NCBI GenBank assembly: GCA_012271135.1
Contig: JAAXGZ010000072.1
Location: 32,919-96,918, forward strand
Direction: 5' to 3'
Length of the DNA: 64,000 bases
Source: Caldilineales bacterium
Lineage (GTDB): Bacteria; Chloroflexota; Anaerolineae; Caldilineales; Caldilineaceae
A program made the position numbers and the translations under genes. Below, in pieces: positions 45,016-53,443 of this stretch. The first letter of the stretch is position 1, and each line of letters opens with the position of its first letter. The notes under the pieces were generated by a model. That model was not told the origin of the DNA. It did not search any database and was given only the letters and a program-made list of their open reading frames with translations.

Positions 45016-45275
45016 GGCGACACCCCTCCCATGTTGTGCCCTGCTAGGGTTACTTCTTCCAGCAGGCAGGGGCTGCAGCTGCAGGGTGTGGCATCGCCGC
45101 ATTCCTCAGCCAACTGCCAGGCGCGGGCGGCAGCCGGATCCGGGGCCCGGGATTGGAGACGGGCGAGACTGGGGTCGGGGCTCTGGAACGACAGGACGCA
45201 GTCCCGGAACATTGCACAGTAATCTACAACGGCAGCATCGGCGACCCACTTTCCCTCCGTGTACGGTAGTGCCAT
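45012..45275 (-). CDS. 87-residue Cys-rich protein coupled to the DUF262 gene
   Basis: ATG 45275 has a good ribosome site (GCAGGAGA), and the stop overlaps the ATG of the DUF262/HNH gene by 4 bases, so translation is coupled. The sequence starts MALPYTEGKWVADAAVVDYC and contains the cluster ECGDATPCSCSPCLLEE, a candidate metal-binding site. No family recognised. The preceding gene on this strand, the aldolase, ends 29 bases upstream. It might be an inhibitor, sensor or adaptor for the nuclease; that is speculation from position. Confidence 0.6.
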   Translation of the reverse strand: MALPYTEGKWVADAAVVDYCAMFRDCVLSFQSPDPSLARLQSRAPDPAAARAWQLAEECGDATPCSCSPCLLEEVTLAGHNMGGVSP

Positions 45276-45304
45276 TCTGTCCGTCTCCTGCGTTTCGGTG
45301 GAGA

Positions 45305-45955
45305 TTACGCCGCGTCCTGCCAGTTGCGAAGCAGAAGGCGGGCCTTGGTGATCAGGACATCCTGGCGGATGTCGCTGCTTACCAGCGAACTGCCGATGCC
45401 CACGCCCGCGGCACCGGCCTGCCGGTAGGTGCCAATGTTGTCGGCATCGACGCCGCCAGTGGGCACAAACTCCATGTCGGACAGCGGTGCCTTGATTGCC
45501 TTAAGATAGGCAGGGTCGGGACAAGGAAACAGCTTCACCATGGCGCAGCCCAACCGAAAGGCCTGTTGCGCCTCGGTGGGTGTGAAAATCCCCGGCAGGA
45601 TCAGCACATCGGCCTCGGCTGCGACATGCACGCTGGCCGGATCGAGAGAGGGCGACACCAGGAATTCGGCACCGGCTTCAATGGCGGCTGCGGTCTGGTC
45701 CGCAGTGCGGACGGTTCCCGCGCCGATCGCCATGCTGTCGTCGTATCGTTGCCGGAGAGTGCGGATCGCGGTCAGCGCATCCGGCGTATTCATTGTGATT
45801 TCCAGCAACGGCAGGGGCGCGGCCAGCATTGCATCCGCGATGGCGATGATCTCCGGCAGCGAATAGCCTCCGCGCACAATCGCCACCAGGCCTTCATTCC
45901 GAACCCGCGTCCGCATCGCGGCCGTGTGCGAGCCGGCCGCTGTCCTTGCGGTCAT
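45305..45955 (-). CDS. eda: KDPG/KHG-type aldolase
   Basis: 216 residues from ATG 45955, overlapping the selD stop as ATGA; a second ATG at 45916 (MRTRVRNEGLVAIVRGG) is the alternative. LVAIVRGGYSLPEIIAIADA, LLEITMNTPDALTAI, the Schiff-base Lys in CAMVKLFPCPDP and FVPTGGVDADNIGTY are classic for Eda. It splits 2-keto-3-deoxy-6-phospho sugar acids or the non-phosphorylated hydroxy-keto acids to pyruvate. It could use the product of the rhamnonate-dehydratase-like enzyme only if that is phosphorylated or if specificity is broad. Confidence 0.88.
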   Translation of the reverse strand: MTARTAAGSHTAAMRTRVRNEGLVAIVRGGYSLPEIIAIADAMLAAPLPLLEITMNTPDALTAIRTLRQRYDDSMAIGAGTVRTADQTAAAIEAGAEFLVSPSLDPASVHVAAEADVLILPGIFTPTEAQQAFRLGCAMVKLFPCPDPAYLKAIKAPLSDMEFVPTGGVDADNIGTYRQAGAAGVGIGSSLVSSDIRQDVLITKARLLLRNWQDAA

Positions 45956-47013
45956 GCCACCTTGATCCCCGATCCGGCCGCAACCTCGCCTATACACCAG
46001 CAGTCCTGACCGAGGTCTTGGCAAGCTTTTTCGAAGGTCCCCTCGTATCCCTGCGGTACCGCGAGCAGCAGGCCGCCGCTGGTCTCCGCTTCCCAAAGTA
46101 CTTGCCGGAGTTCGGGTGCCACGGTGTCCGCGAAGCGTACGGACTCTCCGAAGTGCTCCGGATTGCGCTGTGCCGCCCGGGTCTGCACTCCGTTTTGTGC
46201 GTAGGCGAGGACGTTTGGCAGCAGGGGCACTGAATCGGCCTTGATGCGGAGACCGCAACTGTGCTGTGTGTCGGAGCCCAACATTTCGCAGGCATGGCCC
46301 AGCAGGCCGAAGCCGGTTACATCGGTGCCGCGCCTGGTATCGGATGTCCGGGCCGCTGCGGCGGCCGCCGCGTTCAACGACAACATGGATTGGATGGCCG
46401 CCTCCAGGTCTCGGGGATCAATCAGCGAGTGCGTCTCCACGATGTGGGCCGTGGTCACGATGCCGGTCCCCAGGGGTTTGGTCAACCACAACGTTTGGCC
46501 CGGGTCCAGGCTTTCGCCCTTGGTGAGCAGACGGTTCGGGTCCCCCAGGCCGGTCACGGACAACCCGTAGAACGGTTCGGGGTTCGTCACCGTGTGCCCG
46601 CCGGCCACTACGCCTCCGGCTTCCCGGACCTTGCACGCACCGCCGGCCAGGATGGCGGACAGGACATCGAGGCCGACCGACTCGGGCATGCCGGCGATGT
46701 TCAGGGCAAACAGGACTTCGCCGCCCATGGCAAAGACGTCGCTCATGGCGTTGGCGGCCGCGATGGCTCCGAAGGTTTCGGGATCGTCGACGATGGGTGT
46801 GAAGAAGTCCGCGGTTTGGATCAGAGCCTGATCCGCGTGCAGGGTCCATACGGCGGCATCGTCGGGTTTCTGAATGCCCGCGCGCAGGGCCCGGTCTCCG
46901 GCACCCTGTGTCTCGTTCAGTTGTCGCAGGACCTGCGACAGCTCCCGGGGCGGGAGTTTCGATGCTCAGCCGGCGCAGGAGGCCAGCGTCGTCAATTTGA
47001 TGTCCGGGTCCAC
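45952..47013 (-). CDS. selD: Selenophosphate synthetase with an in-frame UGA (selenocysteine) codon
   Basis: The frame after ATG 46746 (MSDVFAMGGEVLFALNIAGM) is SelD but lacks the N-terminus. Reading upstream in the same frame gives DPDIKLTTLASCAG, then TGA (46968-46966), then ASKLPPRELSQVL, then KPDDAAVWTLHADQALIQTA and DFFTPIVDD. The TGA stands exactly where SelD has its catalytic Cys or Sec (the GG-C/U-x-x-K site, here CAG-U-ASK), and Lys follows as required. With GTG 47013 as start the protein is 353 residues with Sec at position 16. Normal SelD is about 330-350. A hairpin follows the UGA. SelD makes selenophosphate from selenide and ATP. The start codon is uncertain; no ATG exists in frame nearby. 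Confidence 0.85.
46922..46940 (-). promoter_or_regulatory. Candidate bacterial SECIS hairpin of selD
   Basis: On the selD mRNA, TGTCGCAG-GTC-CTGCGACA forms a perfect 8-bp stem. The loop begins 33 nt after the UGA, within the 16-37 nt range described for bacterial SECIS elements, and the apex GCAGGUCCUGC closely resembles the GCAGGUCUGC apex of the E. coli fdhF SECIS. A second, shorter hairpin, CTCCCG-CCC-CGGGAG, lies between it and the UGA (46956-46942). SelB would bind the apex. Confidence 0.65.
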
Positions 47014-47217
47014 GGGTGCGTGCGGTTGGCTGTTGGGTACTGCGGTCAGTCTATGCGCTGCGTGGGGAATTCCGGTGATTTTGTCTCCGGACTGCCTTGG
47101 GTTGGCGGCTGTCCAGCCTCAACCAAGGCATGCCCCGACGATGCGTCGGCGGCTTCATGCACAAGGCATCTGCCGGAATGGTTGCTCCATGTCACGACTT
47201 CGGGGGGCGGTGGGGGT

Positions 47218-48234
47218 TCAGATGCCGTTCCGCCACCCGTCCTCCTTGCGATACACGTAGTCGGGATCGTCAGGGCCCAGCACCTGCATGCGCTCCTCCG
47301 CGTCGAAATCCGCCATCGCCATGCTCACGGACTGCCGGGCCATGGCGATCAGGAAGTCGGTCAGCACCGACAGGTTGCCCGCGTCCGCCTGCTGCATGCC
47401 GTGCAGGTAGGCACTGCGATCTTGCCGGTGCACCAGAACGGGCAGCCAGCCTGCGCGTATCAGGTGCCAGTTCAGGAGTACGCGGCCCGTGCGGCCGTTG
47501 CCGTCCGCGAAGGGATGAATCTGTATGAAGCGGTGGTGCAGCCACGCCCCCGTCAGCAGCGGATGCTGTCGGGTCCGGTACTGAACGTAGAGGTCCAGCA
47601 GGAGGTCCAGCTGGGGGTCCACCTGCTCCGGCGGCGCGTAAAGATGGATTGTGCCGTCGGGCCGCGTGGGGTTGTTGGGGTAGTCCTTCCACACCCCGCG
47701 CCGCAATCTGCGCTGCACGGGTCGGCCCAGCATGTCCACCGCATGGTGCGTTTCCTGGTGGGCAGTGATTTGGGCGTGCAGCTCGCGCATGGCGTGCTTG
47801 GTGATCGGGCGGTCCTCACGGATGAAGGCGTAGACCATTGCGGCGGCCGCCATGTGGTCCTGTAGCACAGTCACCAGATGCTCCGGTTCCACGTCCACGC
47901 CCTGTCGGCGCACGTGCTCCGCGCGGAAGCCTTCCCGCAGCAGGGTCTGCGTGACGCCGTGGGTGGGGTTGTACAAGCCCTCGATCACACCGGTCTCAAT
48001 GGCCATGCTGCGCTCCAGGCGTTCCAGACCGTCCCGGATCCGGTCCTGGGCCGAGGGGGTCGCGCGCAGGGTTTGGAAGCGCAGGTTCCATTCATCCTCG
48101 TAGTCGAATTCGCGTTCCGTGTCCGCGATGGCCAGGGGCTGGATGCCCTCCCAGTCGGTGTAGCGGGTTTCCCTTTCCTTCTCCCGATCACCGCGCCGCG
48201 GCAGGCGCGGTTCCCGCGGGGGGTGCAGTTTCAT
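47218..48234 (-). CDS. Fic-domain protein (putative AMP-transferase)
   Basis: 338 residues from ATG 48234. The catalytic motif is complete: FIQIHPFADGNGRTGRVLLN. The helix SMAIETGVIEGLYN, about 120 residues earlier, contains TGVIEG, matching the inhibitory (S/T)xxxE(G/N) motif of class II Fic proteins, so activity is probably self-restrained. The flap before the active site (TIHLYAPPEQVDPQLDLLLD) is also typical. It transfers AMP (or a related group) onto hydroxyls of target proteins. It is orphan, without a separate antitoxin gene. The 204 bases between it and selD are apparently non-coding. Confidence 0.88.
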   Translation of the reverse strand: MKLHPPREPRLPRRGDREKERETRYTDWEGIQPLAIADTEREFDYEDEWNLRFQTLRATPSAQDRIRDGLERLERSMAIETGVIEGLYNPTHGVTQTLLREGFRAEHVRRQGVDVEPEHLVTVLQDHMAAAAMVYAFIREDRPITKHAMRELHAQITAHQETHHAVDMLGRPVQRRLRRGVWKDYPNNPTRPDGTIHLYAPPEQVDPQLDLLLDLYVQYRTRQHPLLTGAWLHHRFIQIHPFADGNGRTGRVLLNWHLIRAGWLPVLVHRQDRSAYLHGMQQADAGNLSVLTDFLIAMARQSVSMAMADFDAEERMQVLGPDDPDYVYRKEDGWRNGI

Positions 48235-48631
48235 GACCGGTCTCCAGTTGGTGTTGCCGGACCTACAGGGATTGCCAGCGGCACCCCTTTTTCCAGTGTT
48301 CGCCGCAGCATACCCCATAAGCACCATTATTTTCGGAGTATGTTGTCGGGAGGGGCTGAACCTTCGGTCGCGAACGCGTCTCGGTGTGGAAGGGACGGAA
48401 ACGAGGCATGGGACTGCTCATCAGTGAGCAAGTTACGGGGACAACTCCCGAAAGAGTTCGTGGATTTCATGCCACAGGCGGAGATACCCCAATCTGCATA
48501 CGGGCCTCTGCGTACCTCTGTGCATGCCCCAAGGTCATGATCATGGAAGATTCGGATTGGATATTCGGACTAGGAACCAGAGAAGAAACCGTGCCCCCGC
48601 CGACAGCAGCCACGGCTCGGCCTCACGGGTT
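48235..48631. other. Gap between nadD and fic genes
   Basis: About 400 bases with no recognisable gene; both flanking genes lie on the minus strand, so the fic promoter should be here. Composition is slightly lower in GC than the neighbours. No clear -35/-10 pair was found. Confidence 0.4.
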
Positions 48632-49372
48632 TCAGGATCCCAGGTTTTCTATCTCAGGAACATACAGGGAGTGTTCCTCGATGTAGTCGTGCACCGCCGG
48701 CGGAACCAGGTACCGGATTGGCGCTCCGGTGTCGATGCGGGCCCGGATGTTGGTGCCGGATAGGTCGACACCGGGCATCTCCACCAAGTGGATGCGGTCT
48801 TGGATGCCCGGGAACCTTGCTTCCACGGCAATCCAGATCTCCTCCACGCCCGGTCGGTTCAGAACCACTAGTTCGCAGTGATTGACAAGCCAGTCTGGCT
48901 TGTGCCAGGTGTGCAGATCGCGCAGGCTGTCCATGCCCATGAGGAAATAGATACTGGCGTACCCGGCCAATTCCGCCTGAAGCATCTCCATCAGATCCGC
49001 GGAGTAGTTGGGCGTTGCATCATCGGCGTTGAGCAACGAGACGCTAAAGGCGGGATTGCCGGCCACGGCCAGCTCGACCATGGCCAGGCGATCGGCGAAG
49101 GGCGTTTGCACTTGACCGGGCTTGTGGGGCGGGTTGTTGGCGGGCACGAACCAAGTCTGGTCCAATGCGAGCCGCACGGCCGCTTCCTGTGCCAACAGCA
49201 GGTGGCCTACATGGACCGGATCAAACGTCCCGCCGAACACCCCAAGGCGGAGCGTTGCATTCCCGGCCGTCGAACACTGGTTCGGCGCGTGGCGGACGCC
49301 GACCGTCCGCATGGTGCGGTGAATGCAGTCCCACAGACGGTCTGCCACTGCCGGCAGGGAATCAGAAGGCAT
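48632..49372 (-). CDS. nadD: Nicotinate-nucleotide adenylyltransferase
   Basis: 246 residues if started at ATG 49372, which overlaps the obg stop by 11 bases; family homology begins about 40 residues in, so a start near 49310 (MRTVGVRHAP) is also possible. The nucleotidyltransferase site is LGVFGGTFDPVHVGHLLLA, the second motif is VDLSGTNIRARI, and WFVPANNPPHK is present. It makes deamido-NAD from nicotinate mononucleotide and ATP. Placement after obg is common in bacteria. Confidence 0.92.
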   Translation of the reverse strand: MPSDSLPAVADRLWDCIHRTMRTVGVRHAPNQCSTAGNATLRLGVFGGTFDPVHVGHLLLAQEAAVRLALDQTWFVPANNPPHKPGQVQTPFADRLAMVELAVAGNPAFSVSLLNADDATPNYSADLMEMLQAELAGYASIYFLMGMDSLRDLHTWHKPDWLVNHCELVVLNRPGVEEIWIAVEARFPGIQDRIHLVEMPGVDLSGTNIRARIDTGAPIRYLVPPAVHDYIEEHSLYVPEIENLGS

Positions 49373-50639
49373 TGTCGAACCCCCAAACGAGCTCGGATTC
49401 GGCAATCCTCACGGTATCTCCCTCCTCGACGCCCTGGGTGCGCAAGGTTTCGGAAATTCCCCAAGTGTCCAGAATATTCTGGAATCGCAGGGCGGACTCC
49501 GGAAGGTCCCAATTGGTCATACGCGTAATTCGCTCCAGACCGACACCGGAGACCTGCCAGCGGTCGGGACCCAGACGCGTCACGGTGAAAGCCCGGTCGT
49601 CCTCGAACACGGCGATCTCCGGCAGGTCGGGACGGGTGCTTGCTTCCACTGCGGGAATCGCCTCGAGTTGGCGGTCCAAGGCCCAAATCAGATCTTGCAC
49701 ATTCTCGCCGGTCGCGGCCGAGATGGACCAGAAGGGCAACCCGCGCTGTTCCATGGCCGTTCTCATTTCGGCTTCGGCGGCGCGGGCCTGTGGCAGGTCC
49801 CGCTTGTTCAGGACCACCACCCTCGGCTTGGCGGCGAGCGCTTCGCTGTAGCTGGCCAGTTCCGCTTCGATCATCGCCATTTCCCCGTTCGGATTGTCCG
49901 ACGATCCGTCCAGCAGGTGCACGAGCAGGCGCGTGCGTTCCACGTGACGGAGGAACTCGATGCCCAGTCCCGTGCCCTGGTGGGCCCCTTCGACCAGGCC
50001 GGGGATGTCCACGAAGATCCGTTGCCGGTGGTCCAGTTCCACCACGCCCAGGTTCGGCACCAGGGTCGTGAAGGGATAGTCGGCGATCTCCGGACGGGCC
50101 GCGCTGATGCGGCTGATCAGCGTCGACTTGCCGGCGTTGGGTACCCCGATGATGCCGACCTCCGCCACCAGTTTCAATTCCAGGTCGAGCCAGCGCTCCT
50201 GTCCCGGTTCGCCCTTCTCCGCCAGGCGCGGTGCCTGGTGACGGGCCGAACGGAAGGAGGCATTGCCCCGGCCGCCGCGCCCGCCCCTGACCAGCAGGGC
50301 CCGTTGACCCTCATCGGTCAGATCCGCCATCAGGTTGTCGCCCTCGGCATCGCGCACGAGGGTGCCGGTGGGTACCCGTACCTCCAGGTCCGCGCCGTAC
50401 GCCCCCTGCTTGGCCGTGTTGCCTCCGCGTCCGCCCTTGCCGGCCCGGTAATGCACCTTGCGGCGCAGTCCGTGGAGGGTATTCATGGATTCGTCTGCCA
50501 CGGCGACAACGTGTCCGCCCCGGCCGCCGTTGCCGCCGGACGGTCCGCCGCGCGGGGCGTGCTTCTGCCGCAGGAAGGCCACGATGCCGTCGCCACCCTG
50601 GCCGCCCTGGACCCAAATGCGCGCTCTGTCGAAGAACAT
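49362..50639 (-). CDS. obg: GTPase Obg/CgtA
   Basis: 425 residues. The glycine-rich Obg fold (VQGGQGGDGIVAFLRQKHAP, GGRGGRGNASFRSARHQAP) is followed by the G domain: GVPNAGKSTLISRISAARPE (G1), DYPFTTLVPNLGV (G2), DIPGLVEGAHQGTGLG (G3) and LNKRDLP (G4). The C-terminal OCT domain (RQWQVSG-like DRWQVSGVGLERITRMTNWD) is retained. It is an essential ribosome-assembly and stress GTPase. It is co-transcribed with nadD on the minus strand and divergent from the 7TM-HD gene. Confidence 0.95.
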   Translation of the reverse strand: MFFDRARIWVQGGQGGDGIVAFLRQKHAPRGGPSGGNGGRGGHVVAVADESMNTLHGLRRKVHYRAGKGGRGGNTAKQGAYGADLEVRVPTGTLVRDAEGDNLMADLTDEGQRALLVRGGRGGRGNASFRSARHQAPRLAEKGEPGQERWLDLELKLVAEVGIIGVPNAGKSTLISRISAARPEIADYPFTTLVPNLGVVELDHRQRIFVDIPGLVEGAHQGTGLGIEFLRHVERTRLLVHLLDGSSDNPNGEMAMIEAELASYSEALAAKPRVVVLNKRDLPQARAAEAEMRTAMEQRGLPFWSISAATGENVQDLIWALDRQLEAIPAVEASTRPDLPEIAVFEDDRAFTVTRLGPDRWQVSGVGLERITRMTNWDLPESALRFQNILDTWGISETLRTQGVEEGDTVRIAESELVWGFDNAF

Positions 50640-50733
50640 GTTGCGGGAATGTGTTCCGAGGAGGAGGTCGGGAGGCTGGTTGGGGACGGCGCATCCGATT
50701 CAGGTGTTGCGGATCCGTGCCGAATCTACAGTG

Positions 50734-50739
50734 TATAAT
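50734..50739 (+). promoter_or_regulatory. -10 element upstream of the 7TM-HD gene
   Basis: TATAAT preceded by GTG and followed by CCCGCG, 86 bases before the ATG at 50825. TTGCGG at 50707 could be a -35, but the 21-base spacing is long. It shares the core and the CCCGCG tail with the elements at 21501 and 38565. Confidence 0.45.
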
Positions 50740-50824
50740 CCCGCGTTTCTGACCGCTGCGACAATGTTGGTACCCAGTGGGGCCCGGATTGGGCCCATTT
50801 CGTTCACTGGCATTTCAATCGGCA

Positions 50825-52849
50825 ATGAACATACCGGCGGGTGGTTTGGTCCGGAGACCGGCTCACCTTGTTTCGTTGGTTGTGCTCGCGTTGGGCTTGA
50901 CGGCCGTGGTGGCACTTGAGATTCCGGGGGTCACGCGTTTCAAGGTGGAAACGGGCGGCACGCTCCCGGTTCGGATTGTTGCACCCTTCGATCTGGTTTT
51001 GGGCGAAGGGTCTCCCTCCGACGGTGCGCGGGCCGGCGAACCGGGCCTCCGCAGCTATTTGGATGCCGTTTCGGTCTACAGGCAGTCCGGGAGCCAACCG
51101 GCAACCTCACCGGCAGGCTACAGCCAGTTGCAGAAGGCACTGCTGCCCGAGCTGTTGGCTATGTCGGACGATGCTTGGTCGGCCTTGAGGCACGCCCTGG
51201 ATGAAGCTCTGCAACTGGTGGACACCGAAACACAGGTCCCACAGGATCTGGCTGGATACCGGGACCATCTGTACAGGCAGCTGAACAGGCTATCGCCGGG
51301 GCAGGCGGACATCGCCTTTTCCCTGTTGCTGCCGGTTCTCTCCGAACGGGCTGCCGCCGGCGCCTTTGGCTCGGGTGCGACCGTGGCCGTGCCGGGCATG
51401 CCGCTGGACAGTGTGCAGGTCGCGGCTCTGAGGCGATTGGATTTGGTGTGGACGGGGTGGATCACACCGCGCTTTCTGTTTCTGTTTCCGGTCGTGGTCG
51501 GCCTGTTGTTCCTTCTGTACCGCGTCATCCCGGAGACCAACCAATACCTGGTACAGCAGCAACGGGAACTGAAGGCCTTGGTGCTGCTGATTGCCGCCGG
51601 CCTGCTGGTGGTTCGCCTGCAAGCGCATCTGGCACCCTGGCTCCGGTACATGATTCCCTTGGCTGCCCTGGGCATGACAGTCAGGGCTCTGGCCGGTTTC
51701 CGGGCGGCCTCGATGGTGATGCTGATCTTCCTGATTGTCTGTGGTTTCGTGCCTCGGATGACACTTCCGCACATGGTGTTCCTGGCGATGACCATTGCGA
51801 CCGGATTGGTCACGCTGCGCCAGACACATCGAATCGGCGACTTCGTGAAAGCCGGCGTTTGGGTGGTGATTCTGACTGCGCTTCTGATTGTTCCCGGCTG
51901 GCTACAGAAGTCACCCGATTTGCCTGAACTGTCGGGCGCGGCCGGCAACTGGCTGGAGACCGGTCCGGCTTTCTTCGCCCGCGGGCCTTTTCTGATGGGA
52001 CTGGCGGCCGTGGTGCACGGCTTGACCGCGTCCAGCCTGGCCTTGGGGGCAATCTACGGATTGGGCGACGCGACCGGCCGCGTGACGAGCTTCCGCCTGG
52101 CGGAACTCGCACGCCCGGATCATCCGTTGCTGGCGGCGTTGCGGGAAGAGGCCCCCGGCACGTACCAGCACTCTCTGTTGGTGAGTGACATGGCCGAGAA
52201 GGCTGCCCATGCCATCGGAGCCGACCCTCTGTTGACCAGGGTGGGTGCGCTGTACCACGACATTGGCAAGCTGCAGAACCCGGGCATGTTCGTCGAGAAC
52301 ATGGGCCCGGACGACAATCCTCACCACGGCCTGTCGCCCCGCGAGTCGGCGGAGATCATCATTCGGCATGTGGCGGACGGGGTCAGGATGGGCAAGGAGC
52401 ACAACGTGCCGCCGCGCATCCTCGACTTCATCAGGGAACACCACGCCGACCAAATCATGGTGCCGTTCTTCCATCGGGCCTTGGAGGAGGCGGGAACCGA
52501 TGTCCAGGTCGGTGAGAAACCGTTCCGATACGCGGGTCCCAAGCCGCAAACCCGAGAAACAACCGTGTTGTTCCTGGCCGACTCCTGCGAGGCCGCGTTC
52601 CGTGCCATGCGGCCCGAAACCGAGGATGCCATCCATGAGTTGGTGAATGGACAATTCGAGGCCCGGCTGTTGGACGGATCGCTGATCGACAGTCCGCTGC
52701 GGCTGGCGGAGTTCCAGACGGTGCGCCGCATCGTGGGGACCATGCTTCAATCGGTCAATCACCGCCGGGTTCCCTATCCGGTTTCGGACGAGGGTTGGGC
52801 GCGGCCGTCGACGTTGTCCGTCAAGACGATTCCGCACACTCAAGCCTAG
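50825..52849 (+). CDS. 7TM-HD membrane phosphodiesterase, PgpH-like
   Basis: 674 residues from ATG 50825 (GTG 50777 also keeps the frame). A first membrane helix (LVSLVVLALGLTAVVAL) precedes an extracellular domain that includes VRIVAPFDLVLGEG; seven membrane helices follow (residues ~215-410), then a cytoplasmic HD domain: HSLLVSDMAEKAAHAIGAD near 449, VGALYHDIGKLQNP near 478, NPHHGLSPRESAEIIIRHVA and FIREHHADQIMVPFF. This is the PgpH family, which hydrolyses cyclic di-AMP. It leads the set ybeY - dgkA, as in Firmicutes and Chloroflexi. Confidence 0.9.
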   Translation: MNIPAGGLVRRPAHLVSLVVLALGLTAVVALEIPGVTRFKVETGGTLPVRIVAPFDLVLGEGSPSDGARAGEPGLRSYLDAVSVYRQSGSQPATSPAGYSQLQKALLPELLAMSDDAWSALRHALDEALQLVDTETQVPQDLAGYRDHLYRQLNRLSPGQADIAFSLLLPVLSERAAAGAFGSGATVAVPGMPLDSVQVAALRRLDLVWTGWITPRFLFLFPVVVGLLFLLYRVIPETNQYLVQQQRELKALVLLIAAGLLVVRLQAHLAPWLRYMIPLAALGMTVRALAGFRAASMVMLIFLIVCGFVPRMTLPHMVFLAMTIATGLVTLRQTHRIGDFVKAGVWVVILTALLIVPGWLQKSPDLPELSGAAGNWLETGPAFFARGPFLMGLAAVVHGLTASSLALGAIYGLGDATGRVTSFRLAELARPDHPLLAALREEAPGTYQHSLLVSDMAEKAAHAIGADPLLTRVGALYHDIGKLQNPGMFVENMGPDDNPHHGLSPRESAEIIIRHVADGVRMGKEHNVPPRILDFIREHHADQIMVPFFHRALEEAGTDVQVGEKPFRYAGPKPQTRETTVLFLADSCEAAFRAMRPETEDAIHELVNGQFEARLLDGSLIDSPLRLAEFQTVRRIVGTMLQSVNHRRVPYPVSDEGWARPSTLSVKTIPHTQA

Positions 52850-52915
52850 ATGTTGCCTTGAGGTCGACTGCCCGGTCACCGGAACCGGGAAAGTCGGTCC
52901 GTTGGGAATGGAGAT

Positions 52916-53443
52916 GTGATCGAAACTCCTCGGCTGCAGTTCGTCGGCCCCCTTCCCGGATGCCTCGATTCCCGGGACTTAGAACGGGCGGTTGCCCTGG
53001 TGGCGGCCGATGTGGGGCCAAAGGCCCGACTGGCTCCCCCGCGGGGCTCCGTCCTGAACGTGCTGTTCGCTGCGGAGGATGAAATCCGAGCCCTAAACTG
53101 TGAGTTCCTGGGAGTCGACGCTGCCACGGACGTTCTCAGCTTTGGGGAGGACACGGATGCCCTCTCGGCTGATGTGCTGCCTCCGGAAGAGCCGGTCGTC
53201 TTCGGCGAACTCGTGCTTTGCCCCGGCTATGTCATCCGGTACGCCCGGCGCGCGGGCACCGAGCCTGCGGCGGAACTGCTCCTGTGCTTCGTTCACGGAT
53301 TTCTGCACCTTCTGGGCCTGGACCACGGAACTCCGGAGGAGGAAGACGTGATGTTCCGCCTGCAGGACCGGGTCGTGCGCAGGCTCGGACACAGCCCGCG
53401 GACGACGTATCGCGGGTGTTCCGCCGCATCCAGGCAGCCATGA
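52916..53443 (+). CDS. ybeY: Endoribonuclease YbeY
   Basis: 175 residues with GTG start 52916. The zinc site is in LLCFVHGFLHLLGLDHGTPE (HGxLHLxGxDH), and CEFLGVDAATDVLSFGEDTD matches the upstream conserved TDVLSF segment. It acts in 16S rRNA maturation and quality control. The stop overlaps the dgkA ATG by 4 bases. Confidence 0.93.
   Translation: MIETPRLQFVGPLPGCLDSRDLERAVALVAADVGPKARLAPPRGSVLNVLFAAEDEIRALNCEFLGVDAATDVLSFGEDTDALSADVLPPEEPVVFGELVLCPGYVIRYARRAGTEPAAELLLCFVHGFLHLLGLDHGTPEEEDVMFRLQDRVVRRLGHSPRTTYRGCSAASRQP

Noticed and set aside
46418..46849. Alternative start of selD in another frame (minus-strand frame of 143 codons)
   Set aside because: The residues are unlike SelD; the correct continuation is in the original frame across the UGA.
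46261..47865. Plus-strand frame of 534 codons across selD and fic
   Set aside because: It is antisense to two genes with intact motifs, so it is a composition effect.
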